Origin: Mesodorylaimus sp. YZB2_4
Taxonomy: Eukaryota; Nematoda; Enoplea; Dorylaimida; Dorylaimidae
Reading direction: 5' to 3'
Assembly: GCA_030248295.1 (NCBI GenBank)
Contig: JASANH010000054.1
Location: 21,310-85,309 of the forward strand
Length of the DNA stretch: 64,000 nucleotides
The position numbers and the translations under genes were made by a program. Positions within the stretch are counted from its first letter, which is position 1. Each line of letters opens with the position of its first letter. Positions 1 to 12,198 of the stretch are shown in pieces. Under the pieces are notes generated by a model. That model had not been told where the DNA came from. It did no database searches and worked only from the letters and a program-made list of their open reading frames with translations.

Positions 1-953
1 CTGAACAGCGATTATATCCGACTCGGAGACTACAGTGGTATTGCGAAGGGCCTGTGGCATTGGTTGGTGGTTTTACAAAGTCCGTGATGGTTTCGTTTTG
101 TGGTGGAGGAAATGAAAAAAGCGAATGGGCGACTTCGGGTCTTGTGCGGATGAATGAAACTGGCGGAGCTTTTACCGACTGAAATCGTTATCGACGTACC
201 AGAGGCCGAGAACTGAATCCCAATCCGTGACGAGCGTATTGGAGAAAGAAGAAAAATAGGATTGGTGCAGGCATAGGAGAAAGTGCTCTTCCTGGTAACG
301 TTGGGTTGGAGACGCTTGTTGTAAATTATGGTCAGCCATTGTCGTCTCGTCGACAGGCGCTGGTCATATTAAAAGCTGGATATGGATGGCTGCGAGGACG
401 AAGTCGCGCGTCCGAACGGCCACCTTTTATGGAAGAAAATAAGCCCTTTTGGTTAGACGACGTAAATTAGCGGACTCGTGCGAATTGAGCACCGTCTGTT
501 GTCGGCTTCCGGTCTTCTTTTCTAATTAAATTTGGTGTATGGATTCATTAATCGAGTGTGCAGGGTTTGGACGGTCGATTCGTATTCGGTGCAACATTAT
601 TAACTGTGCCGTGGTAAAAATGACTGGACTAGCATTGCTTGTATCGCATGGTATCGATCGTGCATATTAGAAGGCCAGTGGAGGGCGTAGCTGAGGACGA
701 AAAGTGCAAAAAGATTGGTGTGCGAGTTGTTGAAGGGCAGAAATAAGAGGGGAGATAGAATTGTTGACAGGAGTGACGGGGCAGTCTCCGAGGAAGCGTT
801 ATTGGACATTTTGCATAGGGCTAGCGAGTGAGCTCCTTGGGCGTTAATTGAAGAGGTGGTACGTCTTGAGTGGAAGGAGTAATTTACTTAGCGCGCATGA
901 TTTGGCCGATGGCCTCTTTCGAATAGTTTTTGACCAATCGGGATCGACGTGTG
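1..953. other. 5' flank of the liprin-beta gene, no gene seen
   Basis: There is no ORF with a recognisable protein or coding-like composition on either strand. The stretch presumably holds the promoter and 5' untranslated region of the downstream + strand gene. I see no confident promoter motif. Confidence 0.5.
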
Positions 954-3900
954 ATGGATTCGTCGAATAATAATATGGCCAACTTCGATAGTGCATTTAT
1001 GATGAGTGCTGGTTTGACTATGTCTTCGTACGGCAATGGTATGGGGGGTGCGGGCGTATCGACTGGTAACGCGATGCCATCGGCCAGGTATCCCATATTG
1101 CATTACGTGAACCCGAAGACGGCAGGTGATTATTATCAGCAACGGTTGCCGCCTGTTGGAGCGGCGTCGAAGGTGGCTGGTCGACCGCCGTTGCCCTTTT
1201 CCAATTATGATAGCGGTTTCGGTAGTAATTTATCGAGCGGAGGCAGCGGCTATTCGTCCTCGGTCGGCAGTACGTATTTATCGTCGCTGTCGCAGCCGGC
1301 GGCGCAGACTATACCTCCTCCGCCAGCGCCATTGTCTTCGTCGCCATCGGCGGCCTCGTTTCATTATCATCATCGACTAAGCGGGCCCAAGTCCCGACTT
1401 AGAATTCATCGCAGTTTCTCCGATTCCAAATATTCAGGCGGACCCGGCGGCAATAGCGTGGATATGTATCACGTGTCGCCCAGAAGTAGTTGGGGTGCAA
1501 TTAGCCGGGTGAGTTTGAGGCTGCTTTCCTAGCTGATTTTTTTTTCTGACGTCAAAGCGGCTACTAATTTGAACGAGGAGCTGTAATTGTGTCATTTACC
1601 AGACCATTATAGTGCATGGGTAGAGACAGGTGTAATCTGGGCGGGTAAGCATGGATGTGCCCTCAGCTGTCGGGTGATCTGGATAGAAGACTGGGTCATC
1701 TTGGCCGTCCATGCATGCACTGAGAACTGGCGGTGCAAGTATCTTGAGCCGAGGGCTCAGTTGGCTTCGGGGCCTGGGAAAAACAGTGGACGTAGTGCTT
1801 CATTTTGTGGCCTCTAGTATGTGGGGAATGGATTATACGCCGTTCTACATGTCCTCGGGGACGTTTAGTGAAGACTTATCGGGCGGGACGTAATGTGATA
1901 GAATTTTCGTTTTGTTGTCTTGCGTGGACGTTGCGTCAGTGTCCCGTTACCAGAAGCGAGTACGGGCAATAGGGGCGCCGTCGGAGGTTCATTAGACGAT
2001 GGATCCGTTGAAGCGAACGGGGTTGATTTGGTTTGGGTTGCGCGGGGTCTCGCTCTCCATCTTTTCCCCGTTCCCATGCATTCTCCTCTTTGTTACGACG
2101 AAAGCGCTTATAAATCAACTGCCTGAATTCTAGACCACTCGAAAAGAGTAAGCTTAGTTCGACTTGCTTTTGCTAACTGCTGCCTGAGAGGGGGTGTAGA
2201 CGCGTGTGACGTAGGTTTTTCAAGGTGATTGTGCAGTCTAGGCAAGAATAGTGAATCGGGCTTACTTGATTTATCATCCGTTGTATATTTGGTTGGCTAA
2301 AACTGTTCTCTTTTTGTGGTTTTTTAGAGCCCAAGTCCGAGTATGAGCACGGTTTCTTGTCCGGAGTACGTGGAACTTCAAGATAAACTGCATCGATTGG
2401 AAACGGATCGTGAGAGTCTGTCGTTGCAGGTAGGTCTGGGTATGTATACAAGTTTAGTTGGCCACGGTGCTTGCGCCTTGACCAGCGGTTTGGTGAAAAA
2501 AGGTGGCATTAAAGGTGTAATGAGATTTGTGCAATATAATCGAATAAGACGAGGATTACCGTAGTGAGAAGGTGGTTCTGCTATGGGCAGGCGCAGGGGG
2601 GGGGGGGGAGTTTTTGTGAGAAATTGAGATGTCTTTGAGGGAGTTAGTTCATGACGGCTAGACGAAGTTTTGGGGTGTAGTCGGGGCATGGTTAGGGAGA
2701 GTGTTGATGGAGGTTGAAAACACGTTCTCACGAGCTGTACACATTATTCTAGTGAAAATACTTTGGCTCTTTATTTTCTTTTGGAGTGAGAGGCGTGTCC
2801 TGGCGAGTTGTGTATGCGTGTTGGAAGCTATTTGTATAGACGCATGTAGGACAGCACACACGACCGTCCAACACACAATTTTGGTTCGCGTGGGTGGCCG
2901 TTCGACGCGCGACAAGTATAAAATTGGGGCTGATTCACAGCTGCGCTTTTTGTAAAAATTGCGCCTTTTTTACTGTTATGGCTACTATTGGAAGAGTTGT
3001 GTCGTTTTTTGGGATTGTTTACCTGGGATGTAATGGTTTTGTTGTATCTAGGTGTCCGTACTATCGGAACAAGTTGGAGCACAATCGGACAAAATTAAAG
3101 ATCTTGAATCCTTGTTGGACGATAAAAGAAGGAAATTAGATTCGACCGAAGAGATGTTGCATGATGTAAGTCAACAGGGCGGTGTGGGAATTCGAGGTGT
3201 CAGGCGGGAGTTGACAAAGAATGAAACTATCCGGAAAGTGAATTGCTAGTTGGATGTGAGATGAAGAAATGTTGGTAAATCAATATTTGTAGGAATTGTC
3301 GACGAGATCGGGATTAGAAACGGATCGATTGGATTTACTCTCGGAGATTTCGCAATTAAAATTGAAACTGGCTTCGTTAGAGAGGGATAAAATCTCGACG
3401 GAACATAGATTACGCTCTGCTCAGGTGAGGATCAATAGATTTGGATTTGGCTTTTATTTTGTGTATGAGCTTTGTCTGACTGATTTTGAATGTCCCCCAC
3501 CCATCAAGTGGTTGGGTAAAGAGTAATGATGACATTTTTTTCCTGTTAGAGCGAAATACACGGTCTTCAGCGAGTCATGCAAGACAGGTATAACGAGATG
3601 ATGGCTCAAGCTCAGCAGCAGACAACGGCTCGCATGCCTCAACATATGCCCTTCTCAAATATGCCTTCATTAGCTGCCAAACCAGTTGTGCAGGGCGTTG
3701 ATCCAGGTAAGACGGGATCAGGGTATTGATGGGCACTGTTTGCTGGGCTAGTGAGGGAAGTAGGTAATCTACTGTTGTTTCTAAAACGTATGCACGCGTG
3801 CTGCAGGTGAGCTGAGACAGCTCGTACAGAAATTGCGATTGCGAAGTAAGATGGCGGGTATTTGATGGTCTTTAACGATTGTTTGTCTGCGGTGCGGTGC

Positions 3901-6900
3901 ATTTTGCTTTTTTTAATTTAAGGAAATTTGGCTGTGATATTCGCCAATTTGTGTTAATCGTTGTGTGGAGAACGATGAGAGACTTGTCTGAAGTGCTGCA
4001 AGAATGAGCTAAAGTGTGTTTGGAGGTGCTAAATAGTTTTTCTTGGTTTTTAGCTGGTGAAATCGAGCAGCTGAGGAGCGCTGTTCAGCATTTGATGTCG
4101 GAGAATGCTGAAAAGGTAGGCTGAGTAAAAGTGGATTTGGGATCGAGGACTGAGGGTGTGTACTTTAGGAACAACGGATCGAGCAAATGCGGATTTTGAT
4201 GGAGAGACAATTACTACGCAACACGAGTACCCCGACGAATGGCCACGCCCCGAGCGGAAGAAGTAAGTGTCAGTGTTGTTTGTGTGTTGGATGCTATTGG
4301 GTTGCGAGCACTTTAGGCTCTGACAGCGATGGGGGCAGTGTGGGTGCGGCGTATGCTCATCGGTCGGGCTCGATCGGAAGTGGAACAATGATGGGCACAA
4401 GCGCATTGCCCAACTCGGTTTCGAGTCATTTTCAACAGCATCTTCTTCATTCTCGTCACGCGCAGCAATCGCAGCAAGCATTGGATATGGATATTAACCG
4501 GAAGTTACGTCAGTTGTTATCGGAGGTGGGTTCGTTTTTCGTTTTGGATTTTTTCGAACTTGACGAAAATGTATTGCCAATGAGGTGTGCATGCATTTTA
4601 GGATGAGGAGACGACGCCTGTCGGTGGGCCATCAACGTCTATGCCAACATCGGCTAGTTTTCCGGAGTCGTTTTTATACAATACGCGACCCCCGCCCTAT
4701 CCGACGGTTTATGGGCACGGCATGGGTCTGAACGCTTCTATGCAGGTATGAGATTTCCGTGCCTGGCACTTGTTGTATGCACGAGGTCTTGCCTATTTTA
4801 TAGTCTTCCGCTTCCTATACGTCAAACATGTCGTCAAATGTTGGTGCATCCTCAGTGCCGGTACAAGGAAGTGGTGTCGTAGCGGGTGCTGGCTCGTTGG
4901 CGACCTGGTCAGCTCCGGTCACGCCGCATCATCAACAGGCAAACAGCGTGGCGTTGGGAAACGCGCCTCGCTCGACGACTGCAGCTCGGCAATTGGCGGC
5001 TGAATTGAACGAACTTATGCCGCAATATCGTCGGTCACCTTTAGGTTTTTATCATACGGGGAGTCTACCCAGGGGCGTTGGACAGGTATGTGTTACCGAG
5101 TTACAGTCTACAGTAGTGAAAGATCTGAATTTGTCACCATTTTAGAGCTCAATTCCGAGTAAGAAAAAATCGGATGCTGGTCTGGCGACTTCTGGTGAGT
5201 GCCGTCCGACTGCACGTCAACCGAAACGTGGACTGAAATGGCTGCTTCATCTGAAAGCAACCAGCAAGCGGAGTACATCGGCACCGAATTTAGGTTGGCC
5301 CCTTTTGCTCGAACTTATATTTAGCAAATACTGGCTTACGCTGCGTTTGCGTTATCCTGAATTGGCATGCGCCTGCCAGTCGTTACAAAATTTTATTAGC
5401 TCCTGATATGGCATTATCATTTTTGTAGGACGATTGGAGGATGATGCAGATGATGAGGAATGTCGAAATGACGCTGCTAGTAGGTTTGATCAAATTGTGT
5501 CAAAGTAGCCGTTTTATTTTCGATACCCCTCAAAGTAGAAATGCACATCGATTGACAGACTAAAGTGTGTGGTGCTTACTAACTGCAGTAGCGTCTTACT
5601 TTGCTTGATTTGAAGTTTTTTGACCTTCCTAATCCCACGCACATTTACCGAAATTGAGTTGATATTTGATTAATTTTTAGCACTTTGAATAATCGATATT
5701 GATTACCTAACTCGGGCTCGCCAAAACGCTTGCTGGTTTCGGTGCTTTTATTGATTTTTTTAAATTAACTAAGGCGAATTATTGAATTTGTTATGCAACT
5801 TTTGATTTTGGTTGTAGTTGATAGCGACGAGGAAGGCAAGTCATCTCCGCGCCATGTTGGCGAGAGAGGGAAACGGGAGAAGAAGCAGAAGTCTTTGAAG
5901 ACATTCATTTCCAAGTAAGGAGGGGTTGGAGGGCTTGAAAAAGACGACCTCTAACTTGTATGAATTTTAGGCTCAAGCGTAGCAACTCGCAAGAGTTCGA
6001 GAATGGCGATGTTGGTGGAGATGGTTTTCGGCGGGGTGGTTTCGTGAGGGCCACAGCTGGACCTAGACTTCGATCGTGGTCTCGTGAACCTCAATTGCAA
6101 CGGTCGATACCGATTCGGTAAGAGGGTGCGGTGCGGATGTGGATTAGGGGGAGCATGTCCAGTTTGTAGACCTTCGGTGGAACAATTTGGCAAGTGGACG
6201 TCGGAAGAAGTGGCGGATTGGTTGAACGAAATCGGATTGACAATGTACGTGGCCGATTGTCGAAGGAATATTCGTTCCGGCAGGCACATGATGAGCTTAA
6301 CGCCTGCTGACATGGAGAAAGTAGGGAGGAGGCGATAGGCGTATTTGGACAGCTTATATCGAAAATGTATTTCAGGAGCTTGGTATTAAGAATCAGTTAC
6401 ATCGGAAGAAATTGATAATTGCTATGCGCAATATCGAACTGGGCAAACCAGAGCCGAGTGATCAGTTGGACTATCACCAGGTTTTAAGTAAGTTGCGCAC
6501 GGGAAGACTATTTTGGGGAGTGACGATGTTTACATTTGAAGGATGGCTCGATGATGTCGGTTTGCCACAGTACCGGGACGTGTTCGCCGAGCATCGCATC
6601 GATGGTGCCTTACTCAATTTGTTGACGGTCGACGATTTGCTGCAGATGCGCATCAACTCGGCCCTGCATCACGCCACGTTGGCCCGAGGTGTACAAGTGT
6701 TGAGAATGGTCGGGTTCAATTTGAATCGATTTATTCGAAAGTTTAACCCGGTAAGCTGTTTGGGAAGGGATCAGATCTTGAGTGGTTGAAGTTTGAGTGT
6801 TTTAGGAAGCTATTGGGAAAGGACCGTTGCCTAATCAAGTACAACTGTGGAGTCAGCATTGCGTCACCGAGTGGCTACGTACAATTGATTTGACTGAGTT

Positions 6901-7764
6901 CACGCCCAATTTAATGTGCGCTGGGATCCATGGTGCATTGGTGGTGAGTAAAGGGTGTGGGTCTTGCATCAGTTATGATGGATGACGTGTTCAGGCCTTG
7001 CATGGGTACACATATCTGGTGGGTATGGATGGGATATTTGAGCATCTCTAGTCGATGAAGTGAATGAGGGAAGGCTTATTGGAAGGATATAGCAGGGCCC
7101 TGACCTTGCTGTACAGGCCCCTTCCGTTCGAAGCATCATTTGAGGATCAGTCTATACGAAGGGTTCTTCAACCTTGCTCAGGTCTTGGAACCCACGTTCA
7201 CTGCGGAAAGCTTGGCAGCTGTGTTGCAAATTCCAACTCAAAAGACACTGCTTCGGAGACATCTAACAACACATTTCAATCAGCTGCTGGGCCAGGAAAT
7301 TGTGGCAGCCAAAAGGGAATCGTTGTCAGTACCGTTCGCGGTCCAGTTAGTGCCCGGGTTGAAAGTGAAGGTGAGAGGGAAGATATGGCTCGTTTTCATC
7401 GATTTAATGTGACGTGTATTTTCAGGCTGCCAAGAAAGGCTTCTCCCTAGCACGACGGAAACATAACCGAACGGAAGTGTACATGGAACCAGACGACCTG
7501 GTTTGTCCCCTTACGCCGAATAGAAAACCGCCTAGCAGTGCAGCCTTGTTGGATAGGTTACCAGTAAGGGTTGATTCGAATATTTCAGTTGTCCCGGGTC
7601 TTAATTAAATAAAACGACAAATACTGACACAAATTTGAGTGCAATCAGCAACCTATCGGGTAACTTAACGAGTTTCTGGCTGTGATCTAATTTTTAAGAA
7701 TTTCTGTTTGCAGGAGTCAATATCGGAACAAATGTTGCATAATTTGTCTTCATCAAACGTTTGA
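954..7764 (+). CDS. Liprin-beta: Liprin-beta (PPFIBP1/2 homologue), 22 exons
   Basis: Liprin-beta is a cytoplasmic scaffold of cell adhesions and presynaptic active zones that pairs with liprin-alpha and LAR-type phosphatases. Exons seen: 954-1508, 2328-2429, 3052-3165, 3293-3424, 3550-3706, 3807-3845, 4054-4115, 4169-4262, 4317-4525, 4602-4745, 4804-5085, 5146-5194, 5429-5479, 5818-5914, 5971-6117, 6170-6320, 6376-6487, 6542-6750, 6806-6943, 7182-7370, 7426-7563, 7714-7764. All phases agree and sum to 1073 residues. A low-complexity Ser/Gly-rich N-terminus precedes the coiled coil typical of the family (SLQVSVLSEQV, then LETDRLDLLSEISQLKLKL). Three SAM domains follow: FGKWTSEEVADWLNEIGL, WLDDVGLPQYRDVF, and a third ending PTQKTLLRRHLTTHFNQLLG, the signature liprin-beta C-terminus. 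The start is the first in-frame ATG of exon 1; a TTG 24 nt upstream is not needed. A second C-terminus is possible by reading past 7563 to a stop at 7606-7608. Confidence 0.93.
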
Positions 7765-8703
7765 CAAGGCGCTAGCTGGGTGCGGCCATTCTCTTCGCTT
7801 GCGGTGCAATCGTCCAATTTATTCATATCAAAGCCGAGTATATATTTTTGTTTTTAATCGAGGGATATTTTTGTATATTTTGAAATTCCAAACCCTTGTT
7901 ATTTTGTATGGTTGGCCGCTTTTAATCTACAAAGTGTTCCGTGCGTGCTGAGTGTCTTCCCAGGATTAGCTATCTGGATATGAGGTATCCCGTGCAACCG
8001 CCTTGGTATGTCCTGTAATTCGCTTAGGGTGGTTGGATTAGTGTATATTCTGGTACCTTGCACTGACTGTGTTTTGCAATTGTCTTGCTCACTTTGCAAA
8101 TATGCTTGCTCATTTGGGTAGTTTACTTTAGTGATTATTGTCTATGAGTATGAGGTACATGGTCGGAGGGAACCTTCTCCATAATTTTTCTAACGCCTTT
8201 TAGTTTGCCAAGTGAAAGCGATTGTCATTTTTGTATTACATGACGAGTGGCGCAGTATTTCGAGCTGAGTGAGGTGCCTTGAATAATTCAGAGGTGTTCT
8301 ACTGTAGAAAAGGGAATTTCGTAGACTTGCTTCGATGGTACCTACCTTTTCTCCTAGTTCGTTTACACTGCTTTGCTTTTTTTTGACTGGTGCTTTGATA
8401 TCTTATGTCTGTCCAAGTGCGACGATGAAATGCACTGGATGAAATTTTGAAATGACCAACTAAGACGTGGTGTGGCATGGCAGGATTTTAAACGATCCTC
8501 GTACGCCAGTCAGCTACAATCTTACCATAAACCATATACACAATTGTTATCAGAATATGGGACATTTCTCAAGAACTAAGCTTAATTCTGCATTAATTGT
8601 CCCCAACTAACACTGCAATCGATAAACTACTACGAAAAATCGATGATATTTAGCATGCATCGTTTTTCTAGACATACATTGGGCAGTGATGGCAGCGACC
8701 GAA
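7765..8703. other. Tail-to-tail gap between liprin-beta and NDUFB10
   Basis: This AT-rich stretch has no credible ORF. It holds the 3' untranslated regions of two convergent genes. An AATAAA-type signal lies just after the alternative liprin-beta stop near 7607. I see no RNA gene or transposon. Confidence 0.5.
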
Positions 8704-11620
8704 TTAGGGAAAAATTTCCAAGGGGCTGACTGGTTTGGGTTTACCTTCCTTTTCATCTTCCAAACGTTTGCGATGATATTCAGGGTTCAACGAAGTTTTA
8801 TCGCTGTCCTCGATCCTGCCCAGCGTCTGCGGAGAGATGTTGACGAATCTGAACTCACTGCCTCGATAATCCTTGAACATCCATGCCGGTGAACGCTTCC
8901 AAAACCAATGGTCATACATTCCCAAATTCAAAAGGCGCTTGTGTTCGACGTACGCTTTCTGTCGTTCGGCCATAATCTCCGGGTTACGACGTTCCCATAT
9001 CATACGGTGCTTTTGTTTCATGAAGGCCATCAATGCGTCACCGTCCAATCCCAATTCGCCGTCTAAAACGATATTCGTGCTCAGAAAGTATTGCAAAGAG
9101 GATTGCACCGACTTTAAGAAAGAGTCATGACTTGGTCAGGGGTATAATGGTCGACCGCAGACGGGGGGGGGGGATAGCAAAAAGTGGTCAGCTGCGGTCG
9201 GGGTCGGGGCAGGGGTAGCGGTCAATGGTCGTCCGCAGCAAATTTTTAAACTTTTGATAACAAAAAACACCTTTCTTCTTCACCAGTAGTCTTCACCGTT
9301 CAAACCTTTGAAAACTTTTTGTCTTCTCTTCTCCTTAGTGATTCATTCTCGATAACGCAATTTCGGGTTTATCAGGACTCTTATTTCCAACTGGAATGGC
9401 ATCTGATCCGAAAGGGTTAGGAGGCGATGGCTCAGCTGGTTAAGGCGTTGATCCGCCTTGCTGGCCGGCAACCCTGACTGGGAGGCCGAGGTTCTATTCC
9501 GACGGAGGACGGCAGCTTAGTAGCTCGGAGCTGGCTTTGAACACCTGGCTCTGGGCGACACCTCTGCTACTGTCAAATGGCGGAAGCCCGCCCAAGGAGT
9601 ACAGAATTGGGAAACTGTCCTCGAGCACCTGTCAGGAAGGTCCCTAAGTCCCTTCTTACCCAGTATGCCCTCGCGTGGAGGTGCTCCAAGTGAAGACACA
9701 GGGAACCTGCCTCTAGGGATAGGTCGGGATCACCTTTTTCTGGGATCGAGATCAGGGCAAGCCCGATCGGAATCGGGATTTTTGTTTGAGGTCGTACATT
9801 GTTTACACACACGAAGGAGATGAGTCTATTTTTCTTACTAAAGCTCACTTTAGTCATCCAGGTTTTTTCATGCTTTTTATCAGGTCGAGTTTCAGTCATT
9901 ATAAATAAGCTGAAATTGACGAGTACATTCGCAGTTTCGATACTCGTCCAGCAAGGTCAGCCTAGGCTAAGTAAAATCAGTGTTGCTATCATATCGATTT
10001 GAGCAGATGTTACTGTAGTCTCTTCATCGCTACTGCTTCATGGCAGATATGATGGATCAGAGTGCACCCACTACGCTTATGCATATCATTAGCGAAATCC
10101 CGATACCTCAATGACAGGATCAGGATCGGGATCAGGAGAGGTCAAATCCCACGGGATAGGGATCCCAACCTATCCCTAGTCACCTCACAGCCTCGCTTAT
10201 TATATCGTGACTGCTGGCCAGCTAATATGATTGGAAGTCCCGTAGAGAACTAAGCCGGCGCGGCCCAGCCCGCAAAACTTTTTTAAAATATGGGGAAAAG
10301 TTTGTGGAGGCTTTCACAAAAAAGAAGTCCGCTCAATTAATTTAAAAAAATTTGTCTTCGAAGGAGAGGGCACCTTGTCAAGCTTAAAAGCATATCACAC
10401 AACTGCTTTTGGAAAGGGGGTATGGCTGAAGTGGTCGACCATTTTTGAGGGGGGTTTGCGAGAAGTGGTCGGCATGAGGTCAAAGGGGGTTCAAAAATCT
10501 AGATTTTGTGCGGTCGACCTTTATGGATGGCCCCTCACAGCAAAAAACTAAGCAATCGAGGTTTTTATCGAAGGGAAGGAATTATGACGAAAATACCTCA
10601 CGAAAGCTAAACCCCACTTACATTTGATGTACCAATTGAGCTCAGCTTCTTCGAAGTCTTCGATTTGAAACATACATTTCGTAATATTGTCCGAATAATA
10701 TCGTAAACATTCGTCCTGGCGGCTCCTCAAGATTTCCAGAATTTTGTTATCTACCAATCTAAAAATTAAGAACTGATCAGGAGAATGAATGCGAAAATCG
10801 AAATAGTCTCACTTGTCCAAACGATATTGCACGTTCGCTTCGTGATAACATACTAAATCGTTTACGCGACATTCATCAATGGTTGGAACACGTTTGAAAC
10901 GACGGTGATAGTATGGCCAATGACCGTATTTGTCTTGCAACGGCTCGATCACTTTTTCTAAAACAATTTCGTAATATTGTGTGAACGCGAGTTTATTACA
11001 GGATTTGAATAGCGGGATCAAGATCTAATGGTTAGCGAAGGGTTTTGTGTCGTGAACCTAGCCTTTCGAGCGAACTCTTGAATTCCAAATGGCACGAGAA
11101 ATTTATGAGGGCAGGCGAACAATATATGGATTCTTTTTCACCGTCCAGCTTTCCCAAAATCCCGAGAGTATCAAAATATTGAGGGAGTGTGAAACATACT
11201 GCACAACCAGATGCCCTCGGACATAGCCTAACCGAGGCAGCATAAGCCTGAGGAACTGCTCATGGGAATTTTGGCACATATACTGTAAGAAATCAAATTC
11301 GTTACCATGAAAAAGATCGAAACAACGACAACTAACTGGCGGCAAATCTCCCCGATCTGAATTTCTTAGCTACGTAGATACTGCGCCCGAGCTAGCCAGC
11401 TCTTACCTCGCCAGAACGTCACGGGGATATCGATTCCACGCCACACATAATAACGCAATCGACCGAACATATGTCCGCGGGTTTCGATATCATAGATTTT
11501 CCAAAAAGCATTCCATTCGTCGCGTTTCCGCAAGCGTTCCGCGATCAAAGGTTCGAGTCGCTTTTGCCTTTCTTCCGGCGTTTCCTTTTTTCGAGCTGTT
11601 TCGTTTGGTGCTACCGTCAT
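8704..11620 (-). CDS. NDUFB10: NADH dehydrogenase (complex I) 1 beta subcomplex subunit 10 (PDSW)
   Basis: This is an accessory subunit of the membrane arm of mitochondrial complex I, on the intermembrane-space side. The four exons on the - strand are 11620-11407, 10957-10813, 10758-10622 and 9062-8704; their phases join exactly into 284 residues. Family signatures are the segment PVTFWREKVIEPLQDKYG across the first junction, YYHRRFKRVPTIDEC, VDNKILEILRSRQDECL, and FMKQKHRMIWERR in the last exon. Cysteines of the CHCH-like pattern (DEC, LVCYH, DECL, KCMF) are present. The protein is much longer than the roughly 170-residue vertebrate form: about 60 charged residues are added at the N-terminus and about 90 residues follow the conserved WERR. 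The third intron (1.56 kb) contains a complete inverted-repeat transposon and a SINE. The start is the ATG at 11620, the only in-frame ATG before the conserved region. Confidence 0.92.
9139..10534. mobile_element. Inverted-repeat DNA transposon, copy A, in the NDUFB10 intron
   Basis: The left end begins GGGGTATAATGGTCGACCGC. The right end, read on the other strand, begins GGGGCCATCCATAAAGGTCG and continues ACCGCAC. The ends are therefore imperfect terminal inverted repeats sharing GGGG and TGGTCGACCGC-like blocks. The trinucleotide TCA occurs directly outside both ends (9136-9138 and 10535-10537), as expected for a 3-bp target-site duplication. No transposase is encoded inside, so the element is non-autonomous. 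It carries a tRNA-derived SINE at about 9421-9710. Copy B of the same family is at 17726-19126. Superfamily unassigned: a 3-bp duplication fits several groups, and the TCA and ATA targets do not match the TWA preference of PIF/Harbinger. Confidence 0.72.
9421..9710 (+). mobile_element. tRNA-derived SINE (family 1), inside transposon copy A
   Basis: The 5' end has an RNA polymerase III A box (ATGGCTCAGCTGGTTAAGG) and about 55 bp later a B box (GAGGTTCTATTCC), as in a tRNA head. The body ends in a segment near 9670-9692 that reads CCCTCGCGTGGAGGTGCTCC. The reverse complement of this segment recurs in the - strand SINE copies near 18488 and 19830, so the three belong to one family or share a tail. 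It is not a tRNA gene: no cloverleaf can be folded past the T arm. Confidence 0.65.
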
Positions 11621-12198
11621 TTTTATCGTTTTCGATGATCAAAATTGAACAAACTTGATCAAAATTGGATTCTGCTGGCGCCTAGCTTCGCCTCCCGTCG
11701 CCCAGAGAAAAGGGGTGAAATTAAGTTACAGACACGAAAGGCTCTTGGGAAGGAGACTGAGGTAACTAATATAATAAAAGAAGAAAAGGACAATTATTTT
11801 AAACTTTTGACATTGTGGAATATTTACTGCTCTCCCAGAAAGCAAGTTTAATAGAATAAATATTTCCGATGAATCTGAATCTTAAACACCAGCTAGGATG
11901 TGCGCACCAAGTCGATTTGCTTCCGCCCAGACCAGTCGTTAGCATCGCTGGACACACGAGGTGAGGTTGTTTGGATCGTTGTTCCCATGTTTATTGCGAC
12001 CGTTAAACTATCGTGATAATCGACAAATCCAAAAGCAGTTGACGTTTGATAGTTCCTAGTTGAAATCCTCGTCTTGGCGAACACTCACGTGGCGCGTGCT
12101 TATGCTCCATCGCGGTGTTCTGATTAGACTGGCTTATTTGCTATTCATCTGAGTCATTGTGAGACAGATTTGCGGGTTGAAGCAAGAACTTCACAACC
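10760..12198. other. Head-to-head spacer NDUFB10 / synaptogyrin (gene-free part 11621-12198)
   Basis: From 11621 to 12198 there is no credible coding exon. The gap separates the divergent starts of NDUFB10 (-) and synaptogyrin (+) and presumably holds both promoters. Nothing else is recognisable. The part below 11621 lies within NDUFB10. Confidence 0.4.

Noticed and set aside
9421..9500. tRNA gene suggested by A and B boxes
   Set aside because: No acceptor stem or anticodon arm forms; the longer repeat shows it is a SINE head.
10958..11021. Upstream extension of NDUFB10 exon 2
   Set aside because: The frame is open but the TTTTAG acceptor at 10960-10958 restores the conserved FWREKVIEP junction, so the extension is intron.
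11103..11345. 80-codon - strand ORF between NDUFB10 exons 1 and 2
   Set aside because: Conserved family sequence joins 11407 directly to 10957 in phase; adding this exon would insert unrelated residues.
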